From Comamonadaceae bacterium OTU4NAUVB1 (GTDB lineage: Bacteria > Pseudomonadota > Gammaproteobacteria > Burkholderiales > Burkholderiaceae_C), in contig CP099603.1 of the NCBI GenBank assembly GCA_024372625.1, forward strand, positions 310,001-374,000: a stretch of DNA of 64,000 nt, given 5' to 3'. The position numbers and the translations under genes were made by a program. Shown here piece by piece: positions 9,165-19,485 of the stretch; the stretch's first letter is position 1; the number at the start of each line of letters is the position of its first letter. The notes under the pieces were generated by a model that searched no databases, was not told the origin of the DNA, and worked only from the letters and a program-made list of their open reading frames with translations.

Positions 9165-10226
9165 ATGAACGAGCGAAAGACACCTCCGGCCGGCGCCAGC
9201 CCGGGCCGGCTCCTCCTGATCGCGGCCGTGGTCGCCGGCGTGGCCGGCGCCTTCGCCTATGCCGCCGGCTGGTTCTCGCCGCAGCGCCTCACCCCGGCCA
9301 AGGTGGTCGACATCCTGGCGCCGCCCGGCGGCCCGGTCGCGGGCCACCGCCGCAACCACGCCAAGGGCATCTGCTTCACCGGCACCTTCGAGGCCAACGG
9401 CGCGGGCGCGGCCCTGTCGAAGGCGGCGCTGTTCGCGACCGGCGGCCATCCGGTGACCGGCCGCTTCAACCTCGCCGTGCCGACGCCCACGGCCGACGAC
9501 GGCACGGCCCGCGTGCGCGGCCTCAGCCTGCGCGTGCGGACGGCCGACGGCCAGGAGTGGCGCACCGCCATGATCAGCGCACCGTTCTTTCCGGTGGCGA
9601 CGACGCAGGCGTTCTACGACCTGCAGACGGCATCGCACGCGGCCGATCCCGGTGCCATGAAGGCCTTCGCGGCGGCGCACCCCGAGTTCCGCGCGTTCGG
9701 CGCCTGGGCCGGCAGCGCGCCCTACACCGCCTCGTACGCCGACACCGCCTTCCAAAGCCTCAACGCCTTCGTCTTCACCAACGCGCAGGACCAGGACGCG
9801 GTGGTGCGCTGGTCGTTCGTGCCGGTCGCGACGCCGGTGACGGTGACGGCGGCCGAGCTCAAGGCGCGCGGCGCCGATTTCCTCGACAAGGACATCGCCG
9901 AACGGGTGGCGGCGGCGCCCCAGCGCTGGACCCTGTCGGTCATGGTGGCGGGCCCGGGCGACCCGAGCGCCGACCCCAGCCAGGCCTGGCCCGAGGACCG
10001 GCGCAAGCTCGATGTCGGCACCCTCGTCGTCGAGCGCGTCGAGCCCGAGGCCGACGGTCCGTGCCGCGACCTGAACTTCGACCCGACGGTTCTGCCCACG
10101 GGCATGCGCACATCGGACGACCCGTTCCCGGCCGCGCGGTCGGCCGCCTATTCCGTGTCCTTCCACCGGCGCGCCGCCGAGGAACAGAGCTATCCCCGCA
10201 CCGCCGCTTCCGGAGCCAAGCCATGA
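9165..10226 (+). CDS. Catalase-family peroxidase (SrpA-type), membrane-anchored or secreted
   Basis: A 353-residue minimal catalase fold of the SrpA/catalase-related peroxidase family. An N-terminal hydrophobic helix (about residues 15-36, LLLIAAVVAGVAGAFAYAAG) should place it in the periplasm as a signal anchor. HAKGICFTGTFEANG contains the distal His region; ARSAAYSVSFHRR near the C-terminus carries the proximal Tyr pattern. The enzyme is shorter than true catalases (about 480-500 residues), as usual for this subfamily, which acts as a haem peroxidase. Its stop overlaps the start of a cytochrome b561 gene, so the pair probably forms a quinol-linked peroxide-reducing system. Confidence 0.87.
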   Translation: MNERKTPPAGASPGRLLLIAAVVAGVAGAFAYAAGWFSPQRLTPAKVVDILAPPGGPVAGHRRNHAKGICFTGTFEANGAGAALSKAALFATGGHPVTGRFNLAVPTPTADDGTARVRGLSLRVRTADGQEWRTAMISAPFFPVATTQAFYDLQTASHAADPGAMKAFAAAHPEFRAFGAWAGSAPYTASYADTAFQSLNAFVFTNAQDQDAVVRWSFVPVATPVTVTAAELKARGADFLDKDIAERVAAAPQRWTLSVMVAGPGDPSADPSQAWPEDRRKLDVGTLVVERVEPEADGPCRDLNFDPTVLPTGMRTSDDPFPAARSAAYSVSFHRRAAEEQSYPRTAASGAKP

Positions 10227-10807
10227 ACGCCCCCCGCCACCGATTCACCGCGCTGCAGCGCACGCTCCACTGGGCCATGGCGCTCGGCATCCTGGCGATG
10301 CTGTTCATCGGGGTGGGGATGGTCTCCACCTTCGGTCCGCGCTACCTGACGCTGGTGTCGATCCACAAACCGCTCGGCCTCGCGATCCTGTTGCTCGCGC
10401 TGGTGCGCCTGGGCGTGCGACTGCGCGATGGCGCGCCCCCGCTGCCGCGCGCCATGCCCGGACCCATGAAGCTGGCCGCCCGGCTGTCGCACTTCGCGTT
10501 CTACGTGCTGATGATCGCGATGCCGCTGATCGGCTGGGCCATGCTCTCGGCGGCGGACTATCCGGTGGTGGTGGCGGGCTGGCACCTGCCGGCCATCGTG
10601 GCGCCCGACCCGACCTTGCACAGCAGGCTGTGGGATGCCCACCGGTTCCTGGCGTTCGCCTTCTTCGCGCTGATCCTGCTGCACCTGGCCGCCGCGCTGT
10701 TCCATGCGCTGGTGCGCCGGGACGGCGTGTACGAAGCCATGGCGCCGTACCCGGCCGAGGCACCGGCCTCGAGCGCCGCGCTCGCGAACCAGCGCGCGCG
10801 CAGCTAG
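10223..10807 (+). CDS. Cytochrome b561 membrane protein
   Basis: A 194-residue bacterial cytochrome b561 with four hydrophobic helices and His haem ligands in TLHWAM, IHKPLG, LSHFAFY and the last helix (DAHRFLAF..LLHLAAALFH). It would bind two b haems and move electrons between quinol and a periplasmic partner. It overlaps the catalase-family gene by 4 nt (ATGA); this pairing recurs in Proteobacteria, so the b561 is likely the electron donor or membrane anchor for the peroxidase. Confidence 0.87.
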   Translation: MNAPRHRFTALQRTLHWAMALGILAMLFIGVGMVSTFGPRYLTLVSIHKPLGLAILLLALVRLGVRLRDGAPPLPRAMPGPMKLAARLSHFAFYVLMIAMPLIGWAMLSAADYPVVVAGWHLPAIVAPDPTLHSRLWDAHRFLAFAFFALILLHLAAALFHALVRRDGVYEAMAPYPAEAPASSAALANQRARS

Positions 10808-10868
10808 GCGACGCCGAGCGCCGGGACGAGGACGTCGCCCGGACGGGCGCCGCCTGCGTCCCGCCGGA

Positions 10869-11321
10869 TCACTTGGTCGCCGCGCGGGCGGCGTCCGCCT
10901 TCGCCTTGGCCTCGTCGGCCTTGCGCTGCAGTTCCTTGGCTTCCTTCTCGTGGCCTTCGGCTTCCTTCGCCTTGGCTTCCTTTTCCTTGTCGGCGGACGA
11001 GGGGCCGGCGATGGCGTTGCCGGCCATGGTGCCGATCAGGCCACCGGCGGCCACGGCCCCCATGGTGCCCATCAGGCCCGGGCCGGAGGCGGCGGCGGGC
11101 GCCGCGGCGGCCGGCGTGGCGGTGTTGGCCGCCGGCGCCGCGGCGGGTGCGGGCGTGCGCGCCGCGGGTGCGGCCGCGGCCGGTGCGGCGGCGGGGCGCG
11201 CGGCCGTGGTCGAGCGGCTGCCGAAGCGCTTGGCGTGCGCCACGCTGGGGATCGCCATCGAGGCGATCGTCAGAGCGATGACGGCAGCGGCCGTGGCGCG
11301 GAAAGAAGTCGATTGACGCAT
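10869..11321 (-). CDS. Secreted glycine-zipper protein with Ala/Pro and Lys/Glu-rich regions
   Basis: A 150-residue protein with a clear signal peptide ending SVAHA (about residue 30). It continues with an Ala/Pro-rich low-complexity linker (about 40-82), a glycine-zipper stretch (GAVAAGGLIGTMAGNAIAG, about 88-106) able to insert in a membrane, and a charged helical tail rich in Lys, Glu and Ala (about 110-150) likely to form a coiled coil. AAGGGA precedes the ATG. The family is not recognised; a cell-envelope role is inferred from signal and zipper. It is separated from the upstream pair by 230 bp. Confidence 0.75.
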   Translation of the reverse strand: MRQSTSFRATAAAVIALTIASMAIPSVAHAKRFGSRSTTAARPAAAPAAAAPAARTPAPAAAPAANTATPAAAAPAAASGPGLMGTMGAVAAGGLIGTMAGNAIAGPSSADKEKEAKAKEAEGHEKEAKELQRKADEAKAKADAARAATK

Positions 11322-11551
11322 TGCGATGTCCCTTTGAAATGGTTTGGGTTCAGGGTTGGAGACCCATCCGGATCGTCGGTTCCCGGTCCGTGGGCGAAGG
11401 TCGTCGCGATGTCGCGCCGACCCCGGCGATGCGTCCATGATGCGCAGCGTTCGGCCTTTGCGCGACAGAGTCCCCAGGACCCGGGGGGACTCGGGCGACG
11501 CTGGGCGATCCATCGTCGGCGGCACGCCCGGGCGGCGTCGCCCCGCGCGCT

Positions 11552-12199
11552 TCAGCGCGGCGTGGACGCCGCGACGATCTCGTAGTCGATCGGCTTGAAG
11601 GCTCCGTTGTTGGACTGCTCGGCCGAGCACGAGGTCAGCGCGCACAGGAGGTCCATCTCGGCGCGCAACTCGATCGCATCGCCCGGCTTCGAGGTGGGCG
11701 GCAGCACGGCCACCCGGCCCTCGGGGTCCACGGTCACGTTCATGAAGACGTTGAAGGTCGTGTGGATCTGTTCGGGGCGGATGCCGAATTCGGCGAACGC
11801 GGTGTACAGGTTCTCGAAACAGCTCGGGTGATGCCCGACGTGCCGGTACAGGATCTCGAACATCTCCTGGCTGCATGGCGTCAGCAGGAAGTCGTGGCGG
11901 CCGACATCGTCGGCCACGATGGTGAACATCCGCTGGCTGTCGTTCGCATACAGCACGTCGCCCGTCGAGAGGTAGATCTTGGAGGCGTAGTCGATGCTGC
12001 GGCCCGAGGACAGGCTGCAGGCGTGGTTGCCGTCCTGGAAGGCATAGAGGTCGGCGACCTGCTCGCCCTCGGGGTCGGTGATGCGCAGGATGTCACCCTT
12101 GCGCAGGCGGAACGCACGACCGGACTGCGGGGGGATGCGGCAGGTGTCGCCGTGTGCGTGCGGATGGGCGTGGGCGTGCGCCGGATCGTGCTCATGCAT
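11552..12199 (-). CDS. DUF1989 protein (urea-carboxylase-associated / carboxyguanidine-deiminase-like)
   Basis: A 215-residue DUF1989-family protein. Members once called urea-carboxylase-associated proteins include CgdA and CgdB, which together deiminate carboxyguanidine during guanidine use. Characteristic segments are GDILRITDPEGEQVADLYAF (about 35-54), SSGRSIDYASKIYLSTGDVL, and NVFMNVTVDPEGR. The N-terminus is very His-rich (HEHDPAHAHAHPHAHGD, residues 2-18), suggesting metal binding. Its ATG overlaps the stop of the GntA-like gene by 8 nt, so the two are co-translated. No urea carboxylase or allophanate hydrolase is nearby, so the substrate may differ from the Cgd paralogues. Confidence 0.82.
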   Translation of the reverse strand: MHEHDPAHAHAHPHAHGDTCRIPPQSGRAFRLRKGDILRITDPEGEQVADLYAFQDGNHACSLSSGRSIDYASKIYLSTGDVLYANDSQRMFTIVADDVGRHDFLLTPCSQEMFEILYRHVGHHPSCFENLYTAFAEFGIRPEQIHTTFNVFMNVTVDPEGRVAVLPPTSKPGDAIELRAEMDLLCALTSCSAEQSNNGAFKPIDYEIVAASTPR

Positions 12200-12884
12200 C
12201 GCGCGATTCCCGGTGATGGAAGGGGCAGACCCAGTCCGCCTCGACCGCGCGGCCGGAGTATTGCCGGGCCTCCGAGGCATCCCCGAAGCGCGACAGCACC
12301 GGGTTCACCGACCCCTGCAGCGCCACGTCGCGCTTGCGGATGGCCTCCTGCATGGTCTGGTATTTGCCCGAGGCCTTGAGCGCCTCGAACTGGTCGTGGA
12401 AATTGAACACCAGGCAGGGTGCCGGCGAGCGCCGCGCCAGCCGCGAGGCCCCCGGATGCAGGCCGACCACGAAAAAGGCCCGACCGCCGATGCTGAAGGA
12501 GAATTCCTCGCGCGCCGGATCGCCCGACACCGACGTGTCCCAGGACGACCCGAGCGAGACGTCGAGCGCGTGCATGTCGCTCAACTGGCGCCACAGCAGG
12601 CGCTCGAAGCCGAGTTCGTCGAGCGGCATCGCGTCGAAGAGCGCGACGAGGCTCACCGGCACGGTGCCGGGCTGGGGGAACTCCTGCGCGAAGGCGTGCA
12701 GCCCGTGCACCAGGCGCCGCGACGCGGCTTCGCTGCCGAGCACGCCGGCGGGCACGAAGCGCATCCGGTCCTTGTGGAGGGCCGACTTCGCGCCGACGCA
12801 GGGAAACGCGGCGCCTGCGACGAAGTCGGAGAATGGGCGCCGGTCGGAAACCGGCATGGTGTGGGGATCGATCGACGGATGCAT
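12192..12884 (-). CDS. GntA / YqcI-YcgG family haem-dependent N-hydroxylase homologue
   Basis: A 230-residue member of the YqcI/YcgG family, which includes GntA, the haem-dependent guanidine N-hydroxylase of guanitoxin biosynthesis. Family-like segments are FPCVGAKSALHKDRMRF (about 28-44), SFSIGGRAFFVVGLHPGASR and FNFHDQFEALKASGKYQTMQ. The start at 12884 follows an AGG about 7 nt upstream. It is the first gene of an overlapping pair with a DUF1989 protein, so both proteins belong to families with guanidino-group chemistry. Whether this one hydroxylates arginine, another guanidine or something else cannot be told; haem binding is from family knowledge only. Confidence 0.82.
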   Translation of the reverse strand: MHPSIDPHTMPVSDRRPFSDFVAGAAFPCVGAKSALHKDRMRFVPAGVLGSEAASRRLVHGLHAFAQEFPQPGTVPVSLVALFDAMPLDELGFERLLWRQLSDMHALDVSLGSSWDTSVSGDPAREEFSFSIGGRAFFVVGLHPGASRLARRSPAPCLVFNFHDQFEALKASGKYQTMQEAIRKRDVALQGSVNPVLSRFGDASEARQYSGRAVEADWVCPFHHRESRDA

Positions 12885-13062
12885 GGATGACCTGAATGCT
12901 TGAGATGGGTGCAAGTTAGACGGCACCCGCGGTGTCCATGACGTCCATCGGAGGCACCTCGGGTGGGCGCGCGCGAGGCCGGACGTAAGGCAAAGCGCTG
13001 CATTCCCGTGACACCCGCGCCGGCGACCGTTCCACCACGACGACGTTTTTCCAGGGTCTCCG

Positions 13063-13560
13063 ATGACACGACACGCTTCTCCGCTTTCGCTGCTGCTGGC
13101 CGTCACAGTCTGTCTGGCCGGGTGCGCCAGCGGACCCCGCCCCGGCGGCCCCGGTGGTCCCGGCGCGACCGCCGTGCCGTCGGCGATCACGACCGAGCAG
13201 GCGCAGGACATCGCCATCCACGCGCTCGGCCTGGTCGGCACGCCCTACCGCTACGGCGGCAACACGGTGGCCGGCGGCTTCGACTGCAGCGGCCTCATCG
13301 GCCACGTCTACCGCACCCGCGTCGGCGTGACGCCGCCGCGCACCGTGGCGCAGCTCGCGGGCTTCGGCCGCGCGGTGGACGCGGGCGAACTGCGCACCGG
13401 CGACCTGGTCCTGTTCGGCGGCGCGCGTCCCACGCACGCCGGCATCTACGTGGGCGACGGGCGGTTCGTGCACGCGCCTTCGTCCGGTGGCGACGTGCGC
13501 CTGGACCGGCTCGACGGGCCGTACTGGTCGCGTCAGCGCATGGAGGTGCGCCGCATCTAG
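13063..13560 (+). CDS. NlpC/P60 family lipoprotein (cell-wall peptidase)
   Basis: A 165-residue lipoprotein with lipobox LAGC (Cys about residue 21), a Gly/Pro linker, and an NlpC/P60 domain from about residue 45. The catalytic Cys is in FDCSGLIGHVY, the His in THAGIYVGDG, and a further His in RFVHAP. Such enzymes cut the D-Glu-meso-diaminopimelate bond in peptidoglycan peptides. Length fits the YafL/Spr-like short forms. It is monocistronic and diverges from the guanidine-type pair. Confidence 0.9.
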   Translation: MTRHASPLSLLLAVTVCLAGCASGPRPGGPGGPGATAVPSAITTEQAQDIAIHALGLVGTPYRYGGNTVAGGFDCSGLIGHVYRTRVGVTPPRTVAQLAGFGRAVDAGELRTGDLVLFGGARPTHAGIYVGDGRFVHAPSSGGDVRLDRLDGPYWSRQRMEVRRI

Positions 13561-13703
13561 CCGCGCCCCGCGGGTGCCCGGGGCCACGGGCGAAGGCGCT
13601 GCGCACAAACCCGCTTTTTCCAGGGCCGGGCGTGGGGGATACTCGGCACGAGCACAGGTCCCCACCGCACGCGCGCACCGCGCTGGAGAAAGTTGTTGAA
13701 CCC

Positions 13704-14351
13704 ATGGTGAATCTGGCCGATCAGGACACGTCGTTTCTCGTTCCATGCCGCCACTGCGGCGACCTGCTGCCCGAGCAGGAGCGGATCTGTCCGCACTGCG
13801 GCAAGGACCAGACGGTGGCGCCCGCCAAGGGCGGCGCGGGCGCCGCCGCCGCGCCGGCCTCCCTGTCCGGCCCCGCGCCGGGCGACGAGGCGCCGGACCC
13901 GTTCGCGGCACCACGCGGCCCGAACGATTTCATGACGGCCGGCTTCGGCCCGCACGCGGCGGACGACGGCTCGGCACGGCGGCGCCGCAAGGCGATCGGC
14001 GTGGTGGCGCTCATTGCCGGCGTGCTGCTGCTGGGCATGGCCTACGACCGCTACGCGAAGCAGCGCGCGGCCGGTGCACCGCCGGCGGCACTCGCGCAGG
14101 ATGCGCCGCTCGCGCCGGTGCAGCCGGCCACGGCGGCCCGGGCGGCGACGGCGACGGGGCCCGTCGTGCGCACGCCGTCCGCCACCACGCCTTCGACCGC
14201 CACCGCCACGCCGTCCGCAGCGCCGATCGCACCGGCGTCGCCGACGACGACCCCGGCCGCCGCGTCGCCCGCCGGGCCCGCCACCGCCGACGCCCCCGCG
14301 CCGCGCTGCGACGACGCCCTGGCCGCGCTGTCGCTCTGCGCGCGTCCCTGA
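13704..14351 (+). CDS. Zinc-ribbon single-pass membrane protein with Ala/Pro/Thr-rich tail
   Basis: A 215-residue protein with a double-CxxC zinc ribbon at the N-terminus (PCRHCGD and ICPHCGK, about residues 14-35). One transmembrane helix follows (about 97-114, IGVVALIAGVLLLGMAYD), then a long low-complexity Ala/Pro/Thr tail ending with a Cys pair (RCDDALAALSLCARP). The ribbon would face the cytoplasm. The family is not recognised beyond the zinc-ribbon module. It lies 25 bp before the TAXI receptor and may be co-transcribed with it. Confidence 0.75.
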   Translation: MVNLADQDTSFLVPCRHCGDLLPEQERICPHCGKDQTVAPAKGGAGAAAAPASLSGPAPGDEAPDPFAAPRGPNDFMTAGFGPHAADDGSARRRRKAIGVVALIAGVLLLGMAYDRYAKQRAAGAPPAALAQDAPLAPVQPATAARAATATGPVVRTPSATTPSTATATPSAAPIAPASPTTTPAAASPAGPATADAPAPRCDDALAALSLCARP

Positions 14352-14376
14352 ATCCGCATCCCGAAGGAGTTTCCCC

Positions 14377-15456
14377 ATGTCCGTCCGATCCATCCTCGCG
14401 GGCCTACTGCTCGCCACGGCCGCCGGCGCGGCCGCCGCGGCCGGCCCGGCGCCTTTCAAGATCGTCACCGCCTCGAAGACCGGCACGTACATCCAGATCG
14501 GCAACGACCTCGCCAAGTGGGTCGCCGAGCCGGCCGGCATCGACCTGGAGGTGCTGGAGTCCAAGGGGTCGGCCGAGAACGTGCAGCGCATGCGCTTCGA
14601 GCCCGGCATCAAGATGGCGCTGGTGCAGTCGGACGTCTACCAGGCCTTCCTCGACGAGGCGAAGGCCGGCAACGCGGAGGCCGGCAACATCATCCGGCCG
14701 CTGCGCCTGATCATGCCGCTCTACGACGAGGAGATCTATTTCGTCGCGCGGGCCGATGCGCCCATCAACGCCATCCACGAGATCCGCGACAAGCGCATCG
14801 GCGTCGGGCCGATCGGCAGCGGCACGGCGCTGACCTCGCGCACGGTCTACCAGCTGATGTTCGGCGAGCCGTTGCCGCCGGCCAACACCAGCTATCTGAG
14901 CAACGAGGAAGCGCTCGCCAAGCTCACGGTCGACAAGTCGATCGACGTCGCGATCATCGTGGCGGGGCAGCCCGCCAAGCTGTTCTCGGACATGAAGCCG
15001 GAGGCGCGCAAGTACATCAAGATCCTGCGCTTCGACGAGGCGGCCCCCGAGAGCCAGCGGGCGAAGAAGACCTATTTCCCGGTGACGCTGCGCGCCCACA
15101 GCTATCCGACCTGGCTCACCGGCGATGTGCCGACCCTGAGCGTGAAGGCCTACCTCGCCACCTACGACTACGGCCTGGCCTCCACCGTGGACACGCTCAA
15201 CCGCTTCGCCGAATCGCTGTGCGGCAACTTCGACAAGCTGCGGGCCAACGGCCACCCGAAGTGGCAGCAGGTGCGGCTCGAACTGCCCGCGCTCGGTCAG
15301 GGCTGGCGTTACTACGCCCCGATGGAGCGCCGGCTGCGCAAGTGCATCGCGACCGCCAAGGCGCCCGACGCCGACGCGTCGGCGCCGTCCCGGAACGCGC
15401 CCAAGGGACGCGTGTGCAGCGAGCAGGAAAAGGTGCTGGGCATCTGCAAGGCGTGA
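14377..15456 (+). CDS. TAXI-family TRAP transporter solute-binding protein (orphan)
   Basis: A 359-residue periplasmic receptor of the TAXI group (TRAP-associated extracytoplasmic immunogenic). A signal peptide ends about residue 22 (AAAAA-GPAPF). Family features include ASKTGTYIQIGNDLAKW, GSAENVQRMR, and GVGPIGSGTALTSRTVYQLM. GAAGGAG-like CGAAGGAGT precedes the ATG. The usual fused DctQM permease is not adjacent, so the receptor is an orphan here. The C-terminus carries an unusual Ala/Asp/Ser-rich extension with two Cys. It precedes the second PaoABC-like operon by 148 bp, so a joint role with that enzyme's substrate is possible but unproven. Confidence 0.85.
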   Translation: MSVRSILAGLLLATAAGAAAAAGPAPFKIVTASKTGTYIQIGNDLAKWVAEPAGIDLEVLESKGSAENVQRMRFEPGIKMALVQSDVYQAFLDEAKAGNAEAGNIIRPLRLIMPLYDEEIYFVARADAPINAIHEIRDKRIGVGPIGSGTALTSRTVYQLMFGEPLPPANTSYLSNEEALAKLTVDKSIDVAIIVAGQPAKLFSDMKPEARKYIKILRFDEAAPESQRAKKTYFPVTLRAHSYPTWLTGDVPTLSVKAYLATYDYGLASTVDTLNRFAESLCGNFDKLRANGHPKWQQVRLELPALGQGWRYYAPMERRLRKCIATAKAPDADASAPSRNAPKGRVCSEQEKVLGICKA

Positions 15457-15604
15457 GCCGCGTCGCGGTGGTGTGAGGCTTGTCCGGGGCGCGTGCGGCG
15501 GTCGTCCTACAAATCCTGCAAAACGCGGTCGTTAGTTTGCACGTGACGGTGGGTTGTCCTGCCGCACCGGTACGAACCCCACGACCCGCCCCACAAGGAT
15601 TTCC

Positions 15605-16146
15605 ATGGACGACACAGTTCACCCCGCGACCCTCGCCGGGACGCGCGAGACCGCCACGCGCGATACCACCCTGCCCATCACGCTGCACCTCAACGGCAGC
15701 GCGCATCCCACCCGCGTCGCCCCCTGGGTGACCCTGCTGGACCTGCTGCGCGAGGAGGCGCACCTCACCGGCACCAAGAAAGGCTGCGACCACGGCCAGT
15801 GCGGCGCCTGCACGGTGCTGCTCGACGGCAAGCGCGTCAACAGCTGCCTGGTGCTGGCGGTTTCGGTGGACGGCGCGAAGGTGCAGACCATCGAGGGACT
15901 GGCCGGCGGTGCCGACGGCGGCGAACTCGACCCGCTGCAGCAGGCCTTCATGGACCACGACGCCTTCCAGTGCGGCTATTGCACGCCGGGCCAGATCTGT
16001 TCGGCGCGCGGACTGATCGCCGAGGGCAAGGCCCGCACCCGCGAGGAGGTGCGCGAACTGATGAGCGGCAACCTGTGCCGCTGCGGCGCCTACACCAACA
16101 TCGCCGATGCCGTGATGCACGTGCTCCAGCGCGAGGGAGCCTCGTC

Positions 16147-16150
<4 letters not shown>
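15605..16150 (+). CDS. Second PaoA-like 2Fe-2S subunit, no signal peptide
   Basis: A 181-residue small subunit of a second xanthine-oxidase-family enzyme. Clusters are C61/C66/C69/C81 and C123/C126/C158/C160. Unlike the first copy it lacks a Tat leader: the 24 residues before the ferredoxin fold are polar ([20 protein letters not shown]). The enzyme therefore probably acts in the cytoplasm. AAGGAT lies before the ATG. The stop overlaps the FAD-subunit start by 4 nt. The two small subunits share the [17 protein letters not shown] core, so the operons are related by ancestry. Confidence 0.9.
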
Positions 16151-17162
<1,012 letters not shown>

Positions 17163-17163
<1 letters not shown>

Positions 17164-19424
17164 TGAACACGACGACGACTTCCGAATCGACCCGCAGCGT
17201 GCGGATCGGCGACGCCTTCAACCGCGTCGACGGCCTGGAGAAGGTCACCGGCCGCGCCCGTTACGCCGCCGAGTACGCGGCCAGTGGCCTGCTCTACGGC
17301 TGGGTGGTCTCCAGCGACATCGCCAAGGGGCGCATCGTCGCGTTCGACGAGACCCGGGCGCGGGCCGTGCCGGGCGTGGTGGAGATCCTCACCCACGCCA
17401 ACCGGCCGCACCTGCCGCTGCGCGACAGCAACTACACCGACGAGGTGTCGGTGCCGGGTTCGCCGTTCCGGGCGCTGTACGACGACAAGATCGCCTTCAG
17501 CGCCCAGCCGATCGCGCTGGTGGTGGCCGAGTCGCTGGAAGCCGCGCGCGACGCCGCCGCGTTGCTGCGGGTCGAATACGACGTCGAGCCGCACAACACC
17601 GACTTCGACGCGGCCATGCGCGAGAAATTCGAACCCTCGAAGAAGCGCAGCACGTTCGCGCCGCCCAAGCCGCGCGGCGACGCCAAGGCCGCCTTCGCGG
17701 CCGCGCCGGTGAAGCACGTGGGCGCCTACCGCCTGTCGTCGCATTTCCACAACCCGATGGAGATGCACGCCGCCACGGTGGTGTGGGAGGGAGGCGGCAA
17801 GATCACCGTCTACGACAAGACGCAGGGGTCGCAGAACGTCCAGGCGTACCTGTCGTCGATCTTCGGTTTCCCGAAGGCCGACGTCCGCGTGGTCAACGCC
17901 TTCGTCGGCGGCGCGTTCGGCTCGGGCCTGCGGCCGCAGTACCACGTGTACCTGGCGACGATGGCCGCGAAGATGCTGTCGCGCTCGGTGCGGGTCGTGC
18001 TGACGCGCCAGCAGATGTTCAGCCACGTGCATCGGCCTGAGGCGATCCAGTCGGTGTCGCTCGCGACCGACGAGGCCGGGCACCTGCAGGCCATCCTCAA
18101 CGACGCTACCACCACCACGTCGCGCTTCGAGAACTACATGGAAGTGGTGTGCAACTGGGGCCTGATGAACTACGCGTGCGAGAACGCGACCGGTGCCTAC
18201 ACCCTGGCGCCGGTGGACACCTACACGCCCGGCGACATGCGCGCGCCCGGGGCCGCCACGGGCATGACGCTGTTCGAGATGGCGATCGACGAGATGGCGC
18301 ACGCGGTGGGCCAGGACCCGCTCGAATTCCGTCGGCTGAACTATTCCGAAGTCGACGCGATGAACGACAAGCCCTACACCTCCAAGGCGCTGCGGGAGGC
18401 CTACCACGAAGGCGCCGAGCGCTTCGGCTGGTCGGCCCGCTCGCTGGCGCCGCGCTCCATGAAGGAAGGCCGCGAGCTGGTCGGCTGGGGCGTCGCCACC
18501 GGCATGTGGGACGCGATGTTCATGAAGACCAGCGCCCGCGCGCGGCTGACCGCGGCCGGCGACCTGGAGATCGCCACCGCCGGTTCGGACATCGGCACGG
18601 GCACCTACACGGTGGTGTCGCAGGTGGCCTCGGAGACGCTCGGCGTGCCGCTCGGGCGCATCACCGCCCGGCTGGGCGACAGCGACCTGCCGGCCTCGCC
18701 GGTGGAAGGCGGTTCGTGGGGCGCGGCGTCCTCGGGCGCGGCGACGCAGCTGGCCTGCCGGCGCATCGCCCTGAAGCTGCACGACGCGGCCCTGGAGATC
18801 GAGGGCGCCCCGCTGGGCAAGGTGAAGTTCGACGAGGTCGAGTTCCGCGACGGGCGCATCACGGTCAAGGCCGATCCCTCGCGCTCGGTCAGCCTGGCCG
18901 AGGCGATGGCCGCGACCGGCAAGGCGGTGCTGGAGGAGGAACAGACCGCCAAGTCGGGCGTGGGCGACATGGTCAGCTCGATGACCCGGGCGCGCAACAC
19001 GCACAGCGCGATCTTCGTCGAGGTGAAGGTCGACGAGGACCTCGGCGTGGTGCGGGTGACGCGCGTGGTCTGCGCCGTGGCCGCCGGCCGGATCATCAAT
19101 CCCAAGACGGCGCGCAGCCAGATCCTGGGCGGGGTGGTGATGGGCATCGGCATGGCGCTGCACGAGGAAGGCATGACCGACCACCGGCTCGGCCGCGTCA
19201 TGAACCACAGCCTGGCCGAATACCACATCCCGGTGAACGCCGACATCGACAGCATCGAGGTGATCTTCGTCAACGAGCCGGACCCGAACGTGACCCCGCT
19301 CGGCGTCAAGGGACTGGGCGAGATCGGCATCGTCGGCACGGCTGGCGCGGTCGCCAACGCCATCTGGCACGCGACCGGCAAGCGCCAGCGCAGCCTGCCG
19401 GTGACGATCGACAAGCTGCTCTGA
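17163..19424 (+). CDS. Second PaoC-like molybdenum-cofactor subunit
   Basis: A 753-residue catalytic subunit. GLEKVTGRARYAAEY starts the hammerhead domain, FVGGAFGSGLRPQY and MRAPGAATG are cofactor-binding segments, and the Glu of GLGEIGIVG (E720) is the catalytic base. The FVGGAFG..LRPQ loop differs from FVGGGFGGK in the first copy, hinting at a different substrate pocket. It would oxidise an aldehyde or N-heterocycle in the cytoplasm. No XdhC/PaoD-type chaperone lies alongside. Confidence 0.88.
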
Positions 19425-19447
19425 AGCCGGTCGTGCCCGGTGCCGAC

Positions 19448-19463
19448 CGATGCCCCGGCATCG
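19448..19463. terminator. Hairpin between convergent genes
   Basis: A perfect 7-bp inverted repeat (CGATGCC / GGCATCG) with a 2-base loop in the 61-bp gap between the second molybdoenzyme operon and the leftward DUF1090-like gene. No T-run follows. It may serve both directions. Confidence 0.4.
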
Positions 19464-19485
19464 CCGGCCGGGTTCCGGCGGATGC

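Noticed and set aside
10808..10868. Terminator between cytochrome b561 and the glycine-zipper gene
   Set aside because: Only a 7-bp inverted repeat with a 19-base loop and no T-run; too weak to list.
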